A stretch of DNA of 64,000 bases from Sweltsa coloradensis (lineage: Eukaryota; Arthropoda; Insecta; Plecoptera; Chloroperlidae). The number at the start of each line of letters is the position of its first letter. Position 1 is the stretch's first letter. The position numbers and the translations under genes were made by a program. The notes beneath the pieces are model-generated. The model searched no databases, had not been told where the DNA came from, and worked only from the letters and a program-made list of their open reading frames with translations. The stretch covers positions 248,001-312,000 of the forward strand of contig JAMZAV010000957.1 of the NCBI GenBank assembly GCA_024449915.1. Reading direction: 5' to 3'. Positions 1 to 9,748 of the stretch are shown one piece after another.

Positions 1-682
1 CTGAGAATGATGGGAGAGATAACAGTCGTCGCTTTATACAACCAGCCGTGAGAAAGACGGGACTTGGAAGCAAGAGACAAACAAGATATCCATCGTCCAA
101 TAGCAAACACCCAACACATGGTCCAGCTATGGCGTGTTGGAATTAGGCCAAGCCACGCTCGCCGAGTAGACTCAGATGCAAAGTTCATCTCAAGATGAAA
201 GACCCTGGGTGGCGTGAGGAGAACAGGTCAGAGGTCAAAGTGTCAGTGATAAAACTGATTGGGATCCACGAGTGTTGCGACAAACACGAATATGAATTGT
301 TCCAGAGGTCACAACAAAAGTTATGAAATATTTTTCACTAACATGAAATTTCCTATTTTATAACCATTTATTTAAAAACTATACATGTGAGTACTTTTTA
401 GACCTGTATCTACATCATCTAATAGAGACAGGCTTGATGGTGAAGATAGGTGTGGCTCGTATAGTGGCTACTTCTTGCTTCCTATACAATAACACACCTG
501 TTAGATTCCCGCCCCTCAGATTCAGCAATAGAACATAGCAACACTGCAGCCATAGACCATGCTTTTCATGGTTCGATATCAAACAAACGACACATAAGCA
601 ATGTTATGAAATTTGCCACCTGGTTTTGATTCACGTAGAAAACAATTATTGAAATTGTTACTTTCAACAATAATGTTATAAT
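1..682. other. No recognisable feature
   Basis: AT-rich from about 300 on. I see no gene, repeat partner in the window or RNA. Confidence 0.5.
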
Positions 683-1240
683 CTAGGTGCCCGTTACGGC
701 GCCACAGCCAAGCCGCGGTGCGCTACACACTCAGGCACCTTAAAGCAAGCAGAGTTGGGGTGATTTCGAGGTGTCACCCAACCTTCATGAAACGTGATGT
801 GAACTGAAATACTATCAACATCGAGGGGATTTAGGTACCTGACAACACATGCCAAATTTGGTTGGTGTACGAACATTCCTTCTTGGTAAAAGATGACTAG
901 AAATATGCTCAAAATCCTTTTAAGGTTGTTGGCTACTACTGGCTACTGGCTTCTACTTACTTATTCGTCAGTTTCAATTGGCCAGCGATTCTGGCCAAAC
1001 AGGTTGGAATACAACGTCCATATTTGACGTGAACATTAAAGCTATAGTGATGTAGTGCCTATTGAAAGAAAAAGTCAAAAAAGTTTGTTGGAATGGCTTC
1101 CAAATATAGGTTTTAATATAAGCCTGTTATAAGAATATAATCAACAAGCAACGAAAGTTACTTGACAATGAGCACCTACATTGTGTACAAAAAACATGTC
1201 TTTGGACCACTTGATATTTTACATTCTCTTGTTAATTGAT
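683..1240 (-). repeat. Interspersed repeat R1, copy 1
   Basis: Matches the reverse complement of 57110-57615, with shared landmarks including GGTGCCCGTTACGGCGCC near one end, the CAACCTTCATGAAACGTGATGTGAAC region and the CTTGACAATG end. Class unknown. Confidence 0.7.
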
Positions 1241-1446
1241 AGTACCACAGCAATTAGATCGACTTTGATAAAATTATTATATTCTAACAAATAATTTTGC
1301 AATGGAACTTTAAAAATTATGAGATCCCACACATAACAAACTACTTTTAAAAATACAGCTAAACCTCACACAATCAAAAGCAATGCGATCTAAAAGAAAT
1401 GCCAAGCTTCTGTACTCTCCTAAAGTTTCACAATCTTAATAATTAA

Positions 1447-1581
1447 ATTCACTTTGCCCTGTGACTGCATCCTTGCAAAGCTTGACAAAATTTATTTGCA
1501 CAAACTTTTACATTTAAAACAATGGTTGAAAATAAAATTTTGCCACGCTTTGCAAGGATGAAGTCATAGGGCAAAGTGAAT
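1447..1581. mobile_element. Small palindromic MITE at TTAA
   Basis: Arms of over 40 bp starting ATTCACTTTGCCCTGTGAC are nearly perfect inverted repeats around a short loop. TTAA flanks both ends (1443-1446, 1582-1585), as in piggyBac-type insertion. Confidence 0.65.
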
Positions 1582-1592
1582 TTAAGTATTAA

Positions 1593-1727
1593 AGGGGTAT
1601 TTAACCGCTTAACTCAAAAAATATATTTCATTCAGGCTTAGAATTTAGAATTTTACAAAAAAATTATTGGGGCCACCATGACCTCCCAAAAAATTGTCAA
1701 ACATGACGTTTTTCGAGCCACGTCTTT
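1593..1727 (+). mobile_element. TTAA MITE fragment (AGGGGTATT family)
   Basis: Starts TTAA|AGGGGTATTTAACCGCTTAA and matches the left ends of the elements at 45713 and 28468 over about 130 bp before running into a tandem array. Confidence 0.55.
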
Positions 1728-2107
1728 TAGCGCAATCGAAAAATTATTTCTCATGAAAATCGCAATTTTACGATTTTTGTTCGATTTTAAAAAAATTCTT
1801 CGACTTATAACACCAACATGCTTTATTTGATTGCGATGATTTTTTCACAGAACCTTTATTTTATGAATTAATATATTCGTGTGAAATTTGAGCGTAATCG
1901 AAAAATCGTTTCCCATGAAAATCGTAATTTTACGATTTTTTTAATTTTTACAATTTCTTCGACTTAAAACACCTACATGTTTAATCCGATTGTAATTATT
2001 TTTCACAGAACCTTAATTTTATGAACGTATATTTTCGTGCGAAATTTGAGCCTAATCTAAAAATAATTTCTTGTGAAAATCGCAATTTTACTCTTTTTTC
2101 GTATTTA
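1728..2107. repeat. About 160-bp tandem repeat, 2.4 units
   Basis: Units start near 1728, 1890 and 2048 with AGCGYAATCGAAAAAT-like sequence, followed by CATGAAAATCG and TTTTACGATTTTT and ending GTGYGAAATTTGAG. Confidence 0.75.
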
Positions 2108-2550
2108 AAAAATTACGCTCATCCAACAACGCGGCTGAAAAAGCGTTTGCGAAGCTTCCTAGTAATTAATGTTTACGATTAAAATTTCACTATATTTTCA
2201 TTTTAAGTTTAATTTGAATCTAATTTCAACATCTCAATTATAGACAAGTGAATATTGTTAGACCGCGATAATCACGTTTGACACATATTTTTTTTTTTTA
2301 ATATATTTAATTCAGTCTTAGTAGGCAAGTGTTACAATATAAGCAGAAGCTATTCAAATGTTTATAACATCACAGTTGACGAGCCCTTTCACAAAACACT
2401 TAACAAACCACTATTCACAAAGATGCATGTGTGTTATTGGTTATGGTTCTTTTCCTTGCGGCACTTGTTTAAACATAAATAGCTACGTTTATCTTAACTC
2501 TGTGTTAATGCAAATTTCCATTTCACTTACAGTTTCTATTTCCAATTGAC
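2108..2550. other. AT-rich, no recognisable gene
   Basis: The piece TTACGCTCATCCAACAACGC near 2112 resembles the end of the repeat at 50070-50805. Otherwise nothing is seen. Confidence 0.5.
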
Positions 2551-2745
2551 CGATAGTGTAGGCTCGAGCGCTAAGCAAGCGACTCTGATTCGGAAGGTCT
2601 CGGGTTCAAATCCCGTCGAGACCGGCAATCCTGACTGAAGGTTTTTTCCGAGGTTTTCCTCAGTCATTAATGCGAATGCAAGGGATTGAGTCCTCTTAAA
2701 CAGCCCTCGGACATCCCTTCACAATTGTCCTATCCGCAACATACC
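2551..2745 (+). mobile_element. tRNA-derived SINE, family 2
   Basis: The head GGCTCGAGCGCTAAGC..., then GGGTTCAAATCCCGTCGAGA, gives tRNA-like A and B box sequences, followed by the shared body GGCAATCCTGACTGAAGGTT and CTCAGTCATTAATGCG. Other copies are at 29420-29625 and 59870-60003. Confidence 0.7.
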
Positions 2746-2863
2746 TAGTAAGTCACCTGAAGAGGGTCACACCGGTTAGATCTGATGTGTATACCCTACA
2801 GCGAGCATCCTACAAAAATTTATATACGTATTTATATGTATATATATTATATTTTCGCCGAGT

Positions 2864-3551
2864 GTGAAGAGGGGAGTTGTTAAATGTCTTTCAACCAGAG
2901 CGTCAGTTGTTTGCTCTGACCAATCTAGCCTCGATGAGGAAAATGCGCGTCTTTTCTCGGCTTTTGAGTTAAACAACTACCCCCCGACTTTTTTAAAGTC
3001 TTCGCTTGAAAAGTCAAATAGTATTAAACAAACTGAGAACGTGGCAGCAACGATAACCATTGACTATATACCTGGGATATCAGAACAGTTTCGACGCCTC
3101 ACAAGGATGTTTAATATCCGTACTAACTTTAAATCACGTGACACACTACGAAGTCAGCTATCTAGAGTGAAACCGGTAGATAGCATTCAGGCGTCCAAAA
3201 CTGCGGTGTATGTGATCCCGTGTGAGTGTGAGGCGGTGTATGTGATCCCGTGTGAGTGTGAGGCGGTGTATGTGATCCCGTGTGAGTGTGAGGCGGTGTA
3301 TGTGGCAGAGACCATGAGACCAACGGGGGTGCGGATAAACGAACATAGAAACATAGTGTCAGGTAAAACTAGGGGAGCAAGCAAACTTCGGGACCATTTA
3401 TTTGAGTGTAAAACAAGCGTTAATTTGCAAGACATTAAAATAGTGTTAAAAGAGGAAAATACGACGAAAAGGAAGCTAAAGGAGGCTGCAGTTATGACCT
3501 ATTTCCCAAGCTTTATAAGCCAACCAAGTTTGGACTTTCCCGTCATGTGGG
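2864..3551 (+). pseudogene. Penelope-like ORF fragment with GIY-YIG region
   Basis: About 229 codons. Visible features: polymerase tail, then AVYVIPCECE (degenerate GIY), YVAETMRPTGVRINEHRN (YIG region with the conserved Arg and EH) and KLKEAAVM (candidate catalytic Glu). The first motif is tripled. There is no ATG start, consistent with 5' truncation. Beyond 3551 the frame runs into transposon sequence. Confidence 0.8.
3203..3303 (+). repeat. 30-bp perfect tandem triplication inside the GIY-YIG motif
   Basis: Three identical 30-bp units (3203-3232, 3233-3262, 3263-3292) encode AVYVIPCECE each, followed by 11 bases of a fourth. The units show no differences, so the expansion is recent, and the frame is kept. 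Confidence 0.92.
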
Positions 3552-5154
3552 CAGTGTTGAATCCAGCTATGATCCCGGGGGGGCGAAGCCCCCCCGGGAA
3601 TAAATTGACTACATGCACTATATATTCCTTCATTTAATAAATGTCACTTTGCCGTTTTTGAAAAAGCACACATATTGCTTTGAAGGTTGTTTAGGTTTAT
3701 GTTTGTAACTGTAATCAAATAGGCAGACACTACGAAAAACGTGTGAGCAACTCATGAGGCCAAGAACTAGATTTGTAATAGCAGGGTCGATAAAGAAGTT
3801 TCCCTTTTGGGGAGGTCCCCTTACTCCCAAGTCAAAACGGAATCTAACGTCCTGCGCGCTGAGAGCGGCTCCAACTAAATACGGTCAGTAGATTATCGAT
3901 GTGCAGTGACGCTGAAATCAACAAACATCAGACGAAACGTCAAACTTCAATTTTATTTCGATCGTATTAGCCCTGGGCCCTAGTCTTTTAAAACGATTTA
4001 CTTTTGATTTATTATTGTACTATAAAGTGTTGCGCAATGCGCAGGCGTCACTGACATTTTCGTGCGAAATAATTTGATATATGCCTTGTTCAAGCCTTAC
4101 GGACGTAAGTGTAGCCTAGGCCCAAGGCCACAATACAGTTTTCAGACGTAAGTACGCCGCCTTTGGCACTCAAATCGAAATCTTGAACAACACATATTGT
4201 TGGCCTAGCTCCTAAGCTTAGGTCAACTCCATCAGAAATATCCTCATTAATAAAGAGAGTTTGCTTAATGCCAAAACATTCGCCAACATTCGATCGTATT
4301 TAATACTTTGACGTTTCCGCCATTTGTCGTCATCGACTGTTAACTACAAGTAGAAAAGTGACGTACTTTTATTGAAGTAGTTCCATCAATCGTCACACAG
4401 AGTCGCGCGGAACGTCAGATTCCCAACGCCAAAAACCGACTTTTTATTTAACCCAGGGCGGTATAGGGAGTTGGAGGACCTCCCCAACGGGGAAACTTCT
4501 TTATCGACTCTGGTAATAGTAATGGTCATTCGAAGGGCTCCGACTTCTGTTTAGAGAATTCCCAATTATGTCTTCTTTTGTATGTTGGCCCGCAAGTCGC
4601 GCCTTGAAAGGATATGCGCTTGCAGGACTGATACAGACAAGTATGTTGGGTAAATGGTCAGTGTACTTTTCGTTGCGAAAACACTATTATCAGGTAACAA
4701 ATGCGTAGGCATCCTGTAAGAGGGGTCAACGCAGTTTTAGGCTAAACACTGATACTTGCTTCCTATTAGTCGAATTTTACAAAATCGGGCTGTGATTGGT
4801 AAGAAAAAAGAAAAAAAAACAGTTTTTCATCCTGTTTGGAAAATATTGTATTTGTTTTCGTTGCTAAAATGACCGTTTTGTGAATCTAGCAGTTTGAAAG
4901 TTTCATCTAGTGGATATTTAGGAACTTTTATCGTCCACAACACACAAAAACTACATTATTTTGGTATTGCATTCAGACCACCACTTTTTTCTAAAACGCA
5001 CCAAACGCACTCTAAGAACCTGATTTTCAAAATTTTCGCCCGCGGCGCTATAGTTGGGGGCTTCGCCCCCCAAACCCCCCGTACTTAGTACCTATGTAAT
5101 ACCCTCGAGATCTTAAATAGCCCCCCCGGGATGAAAAGTCTGAATTCAACACTG
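3552..5154. mobile_element. Non-autonomous hAT-like transposon
   Basis: The ends are CAGTGTTGAATCCAG and CTGAATTCAACACTG, inverted repeats, flanked by an exact 8-bp duplication CATGTGGG (3544-3551, 5155-5162). G/C runs (ATCCCGGGGGGGC) lie near both ends. No transposase is visible in the 1603 bp. It sits inside the Penelope reading frame and contains a second transposon. Confidence 0.88.
3782..4512. mobile_element. TIR transposon nested in the hAT element
   Basis: Inverted ends CAGGGTCGATAAAGAAGTTT and CAGAGTCGATAAAGAAGTTT extend with few mismatches to about 47 bp. The flanks GTAATAG are duplicated (3775-3781, 4513-4519), a 7-bp target duplication. No protein seen; superfamily uncertain. Confidence 0.85.
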
Positions 5155-5256
5155 CATGTGGGGACCGGTGGTTCGCGGGGAAGTAGAGAGGGCGTGGAGG
5201 AGCGCCACCACTGCGCTTCGAGAAACTAGAACAGCAAGGGAGGCTTCAGTTACCTC

Positions 5257-5296
5257 GCGTCTGAGGAAGGCCACGGATGTGGCAGAAATATAACGC
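5257..5296 (+). ncRNA. Possible hammerhead ribozyme of the Penelope-like element
   Basis: In order: GCGT (stem I), CTGAGGA (conserved CUGANGA), GCCAC-GGAT-GTGGC (stem II hairpin, with unpaired AG and A at its base), GAAA, TATA (minimal stem III) and ACGC (pairs with GCGT). This is the order of a type I hammerhead with very weak stem III, as known from Penelope-like elements. The unpaired bases at stem II lower confidence. It overlaps the end of the reading frame. Confidence 0.5.
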
Positions 5297-5517
5297 AACG
5301 GGTGAGTTTGTGTTGGATAATTTTTAACCGTGTATTGTTCAGTCGAGTGGTTTTTGTTTTTAATATTTTCCGGTTAACAAGTTCTGGTGTATAATATGTA
5401 TTTCCAATTGAGTTTCAGTATCACTTTTAGTTTCAGTTTCTGACTAATTCACAGTCTCACTCTCAGTGTCAGTTTAAGTTTCACCCCACGCAAGTATCCT
5501 ATTGTATCATGGAGAGA

Positions 5518-5712
5518 CTTAGACCTCAACTTAACTTCAACATCAGCTTTATCATTAATTTCAACTTTTACTTTAACGTCAACTTTATCATTAACTTCAA
5601 CTTCAACTTCAACGTTAACTTTATCAGTTACTTCAACTTCAACTTTCCATTTACTTTATCATTAACTTCAACTTCAACTTTTACATCAACTTTATCATCA
5701 ACTTCAACTTAA
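5518..5712. repeat. Degenerate TTCAAC/TTTATCATTAAC tandem repeat
   Basis: Alternating runs of ACTTCA, CTTTATCATTAACTTC and related words. Low complexity, non-coding in appearance. Confidence 0.7.
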
Positions 5713-5770
5713 ACTTAAACGTCAACTAATTTCAAATGTAGGAATTAGGATTTAGAATAATGCCATACAA

Positions 5771-6167
5771 TAAATAAATCAAAAAAATAAATAAAATAAA
5801 TAAATAAATAAATACGTATTTAGAGTCTACCCACTCAGGCATATAATACCATGCGCCAAAGCCATCGACGAATAAACAATGGCCAGCTAGAAACTTATAT
5901 TTTAAATGGGTAACACCGAGCGAGTCGACAAGTTGGGCACGATATCCCACTTGGGCGGACAAAGAATCAAAAACCTTATAATTTATTGTTGTGCCTCGTT
6001 GTTAGGACGGCTCAAAAGTCACCGTTTACACATTTCTTAGCAAAGAATAATGATAGAATTATTATTGATTGTTTAAAAAAAGGGCTAATTATAATTTCCC
6101 AAAACTGGAATACCTTCTGTAATGGAAGCAGAGACTCTTGCCACAGGACCAACAAGTCACACAATAA
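5771..6167 (-). mobile_element. SINE family 1, subfamily B, old copy
   Basis: AAATA tail, then TTTAGAGTCTACCCACTCAG and, reading on, CACCGTTTACA and the tRNA-like head ending near ACCAACAAGTCACAC. Strongly diverged. Confidence 0.6.
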
Positions 6168-6214
6168 TCTTTGTTAAACAAGCTTAAATAACAGTAACAA
6201 TAACTAGAGATACT

Positions 6215-6490
6215 AATTTTTAGCATTTAAATTTATAAAATTTAGCATTAATTTTGACAAATTTAGCATTTTATTGCATAAATTGGATCCCTTTCACCAA
6301 AACCCTAAATGTAGGGTCTTTTTTACACTTCTAATGGTAAATGATGAATTATAGGAACATTTCAATTCAATATTGTCATATAAAATACTAGAATACATTG
6401 AGAAACTAGTTCTAAATAGGCATTAAAATCATTATTTTCATTAAAATTAGCATTTTGAATCGCCAAAATTAGCATTTTGTAGCATCAAAA
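6215..6490 (+). repeat. Repeat R4, copy 1
   Basis: Shares with 63785-64000 the words TAGCATTT, CACCAAAACCC.AAATGT and TATAGGAACATTTCAATTCA, in the same orientation. Confidence 0.6.
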
Positions 6491-6533
6491 ACCTAACACG
6501 CTCAAAATCCGTATCTCTATTTTTAACCCTTTC

Positions 6534-7019
6534 AGTACCTTATTTATTTCACACTCATTATGTCGTTTTAAGCTAATAATTCAAGGTCACCATTTTTTCT
6601 GAGATTTTTAGTATTTTTTTATATTTTATTTCGTGACTTTTAAGAAAATTTTGGATTTTGAATAAAAGCTATATTTTAAGGTAAAACTAAATTATAAGTG
6701 CATTCCTAACACAAGTTTTTATTAAAAATTGTTCTTATTTTGGATTTCGTGTACCTCATATACCTGCAATACAAGTGTTGTATCACAAATCCGGGACAAA
6801 CTAAATCTTTCTCGTTTTTAGCTGTTTTTTTTTGCAGATGTGTATTTTCATCATTCTCTTAAAATGATTGGCTACCATTTAAATTTGTTTGGGGGATTTT
6901 TTTATTTTTATTATTAACCCCAAAAATAACGGTGTATAATTAAAAAAAACTATTGTTTTCCCGCATTAAAATTACAAAGTTGATGTTCACAATTGAATCC
7001 ACGGAGACTGAAAGGTCTA
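6534..7019. mobile_element. Possible TTAA-type MITE (CCCTTTCAG ends)
   Basis: The left end TTAACCCTTTCAGTACC and right end GAGACTGAAAGGTCTAA are inverted. A similar element is at 37206-37564. The interior is AT-rich without genes. Confidence 0.4.
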
Positions 7020-7351
7020 ATATGAGATACATAACAATCGAGTCTCAATTTAGTTACTTTAAACAGTCTAATCTTGGTTGGTAACAACACCGCCTGGCTT
7101 TGAACAACACGCGGTGACCTCACAGTGTTATCACTCTCGTGTCAGAGTTCACGGATGGACATATTAGACGAAACAACGTAAAAACATTATTATCAAAATA
7201 ATATTTTAAACTGTGTAGTAAGTGTATAATATTATCAAGGCGTATAGTGATGCTATGTTATTTCTCTCATTTAAATATCGGAACATTTCCACAATCTTTC
7301 GTGGAATATTTACATACTGGTCACATGGCTGGCAAAAAAAATTATTGCTTT

Positions 7352-7775
7352 CAGGGGCGGATCTAGCCTTGACTCATGGGTGGGGCGGGGGGGGCGGAGA
7401 GCTTTGTTGGGGGATGTGATTTTTGAGCGGCTTCTTCGACTGTCAATAGTTATTGGTTATATGATAAGTAAGGAATTAACAATGAAGAAATGTAGGAGGG
7501 AGAGGTTAATATTACAACAATCATGAAAGGTTATAGTGATATATTGTAGTGATAAGCTGTAACTTGGTGATCATAATTCTCGCTCAAAGCTGCGGTGGGA
7601 AGGCACCCATCGCTGAATGCGATTTTTAATTTTATTTGCAGCTGTGCAAACAGGTTGAAAAATATGAAATAAAGATCACGATGTCATAGGGATAATTGGT
7701 TTTGAAATTAAAATCGGAACGACAAAGGGTCTTGAGGGTGGGGGGCGTCACCCCCCCCCCCTGTACCCGTCACTG
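7352..7775. mobile_element. Degenerate hAT-like element
   Basis: CAGGGGCGGATC at the left and GTACCCGTCACTG at the right look like decayed ends of the CAGTGGCG family, each followed by a G or C run. Flanking 8-mers match at only five positions. Confidence 0.35.
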
Positions 7776-9396
7776 ATTTCTAAATGAATAACAACAGCTG
7801 CAATTGATTGTTTTTCAATATTTTTATTTTAGGTTTTGATGTATTTATAAACAAATCAATGAAACAAAAATTTGAAAGGCACAACTCGCCTTCTGAACTT
7901 ACTTTATATATTTTTGGTACCATAACCTAGTAAAATATAATACACCTAACAGGTTTATACGTTATAAAATCAAATCACACATTTACAAACTTCTTCAAAG
8001 AGGACTATTTATTAATGTATTTACAACATTATTCTAAAAATTGACTAAGAGTATTACAATATATTGTGATCATTTTTTGAGACCAATAATTTTAAAAATT
8101 TAAAAATTGAATTATTTTGCTTTAACAAAATATGTATCCTATAATATTATAAAATCGGGATTTCTTGGCGAAACAAAAAAACCTTGTTCTCTTTCCAAAA
8201 TTTGACAATCTAGTTCTGAATTACTATATTTTAATGAAAATAACAAAATGTGAGTCAGTAATTAAAATATACTTAGACATACTTCGCTTTCATATTTCAC
8301 TCTCTCAAACAAACAGTATGCTAACATTTACAATTAGGATATTTCTACAATAGAGCACTCAAAGTTCAGCTAACTTCCCGAAGATTATTGCACAATTAAG
8401 TCTACAATCCGTTTTTGTTCATTGTTTAAAATATTGCCTAGAAGTGTATGAAAGTTATATGCATAAAAATATAAAATACTAAATACTCAATTTCTAAAAA
8501 AATTGACTTATATATAGGTTGTCTTAAAATATTTAACAATTAAAAAATAATCCAAAATATGTCTCAAAAGGCCTTAAAATTACTTTTAATGACATATAAT
8601 TTTATTTGCGATAACATCTTATTTGAAATGAGTGCAATACCTCCATCATAGAATAAAAAGACGTGAACTGTATGAGTGAATTATGTTGATCATTTAGCAA
8701 CGCATCACATCTCAATAATGTGCTATCTAAATGGCATTAATAACAACAAGGTAATAACTCACTAGGAATATAAAAAATGTTCATATGGATCAACCCAAAA
8801 CAAAAATTTAAAATCCATCTCAGCAGGATAATAAAAAAAATGTGTTTGTCTTAATTCAAATAAACCATTTAGAAAACAATTACTACCTGAACTAGGTATA
8901 ACTTTGCATTTCATGTACTTATGTACTTTACATGTAGACTTAACACTGAAGAAGTTAGGGTCAAAGTCCTGGATGTGCAAGGTTTCAAGTGCACGATAGC
9001 AGAATTTCATAACATAACAGTTTATTTCTGTAATATCGTTTTGTGTTTCCTTCATTATGAATATGTACGACCTATTTTTGGTGTTTGTTGGTTCCATTGG
9101 TATTCAAATGATTAAAATATTTATTTTAGAGATGAGTCAATCAGTACCTATTACTTACTTTCATGACAACTCGACTAAGTTTCCGACGATGATAGTTAGG
9201 CCAACAAACAGGGACTTGATGCTGATCGTTGGTATTGTATCAGATTCAGGTTCACAAGTTTGTTCCCAAACGTATTGTCTAAATATTGTCTTAATGTTGT
9301 CAAAATGTCCAAGAAGACAATGTCAAATAGCGATGACGAAAGTAGGTATCAGGTTAAGTTCTAAAGGGCCCATTTAGGCGAGCGTGTTGGAATCAA
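7776..9396. other. AT-rich downstream flank of FAR
   Basis: I see no gene. A 111-codon minus-strand frame near 8762-9097 resembles no family I know and has ordinary AT-rich composition; it could be transcribed as FAR 3'UTR. Confidence 0.4.
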
Positions 9397-9600
9397 GTAC
9401 GAGCCACGTGATTGGTTGATTCTTTGAGACGCGCCTTCTTATTGGTCCAGATAACAGGGATTTTATAGTACGATTCACATGGTTGGTTGGTTCTAAGACG
9501 CGCTTTCCTATTGGTCCAGATTATGAGATTGATCTAGTACGATGCATGTGATTGGTGGATCCCTTGAGACGCACCTTCTGATTGGTGCAGAGAATAGTGA
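9397..9600. repeat. About 70-bp tandem repeat, 3 units, in FAR 3'UTR
   Basis: Three diverged units begin near 9397, 9467 and 9537. Each has a GTACGA start, an ATTGGT, GAGACGCG or AAGACGCG, and TATTGGTCCAGA. The last unit ends at the FAR stop codon, so on the gene's strand the 3'UTR opens with repeated CCAAT-containing units. A possible AATAAA signal (minus strand) is at 9125-9120. Confidence 0.7.
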
Positions 9601-9748
9601 TTACGTTGAGACGGGTATAGACGAGGTGGTCTTCACGAACATGTAGGCCGAGCTCAGCCCAGACTGGATGGGGCCCAAGTAAGAGTAGATGGTCCAGGCG
9701 ACGAAGCCCCAGAAACACGCGCTGGCCAACCGGTCGAGCCAGTACATT
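9601..9748 (-). CDS. FAR: FAR last exon with stop codon
   Basis: Encodes residues 492-540: MYWLDRLASACFWGF, then a hydrophobic stretch (499-516) and a short polar tail ending at TAA (9603-9601). A hydrophobic C-terminus is usual for FARs. Acceptor TCGTTGCAG. The 3'UTR runs directly into a roughly 70-bp tandem repeat. Confidence 0.93.

Larger units (their letters stand above)
2852..5300 (+). mobile_element. Penelope-like retroelement, 5' truncated, split by a transposon
   Basis: The reading frame 2858-3551 gives the C-terminal part of a Penelope-type polymerase (VKRGVVKCL..., IDYIPGISEQFRRLTRMFNI) plus a GIY-YIG endonuclease region. A hAT-like element (3552-5154) interrupts it. After the duplicated target CATGTGGG the same frame continues from 5163 to TAA at 5291-5293, ending SRLRKATDVAEI. 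The reverse transcriptase core is missing, so the copy is dead. Penelope-like elements are retroelements with a GIY-YIG nuclease and often hammerhead ribozymes. Confidence 0.85.

Noticed and set aside
8762..9097. 111-codon minus-strand gene downstream of FAR
   Set aside because: No recognisable motif, AT-rich composition like the surroundings, and it falls in the likely FAR 3' flank.
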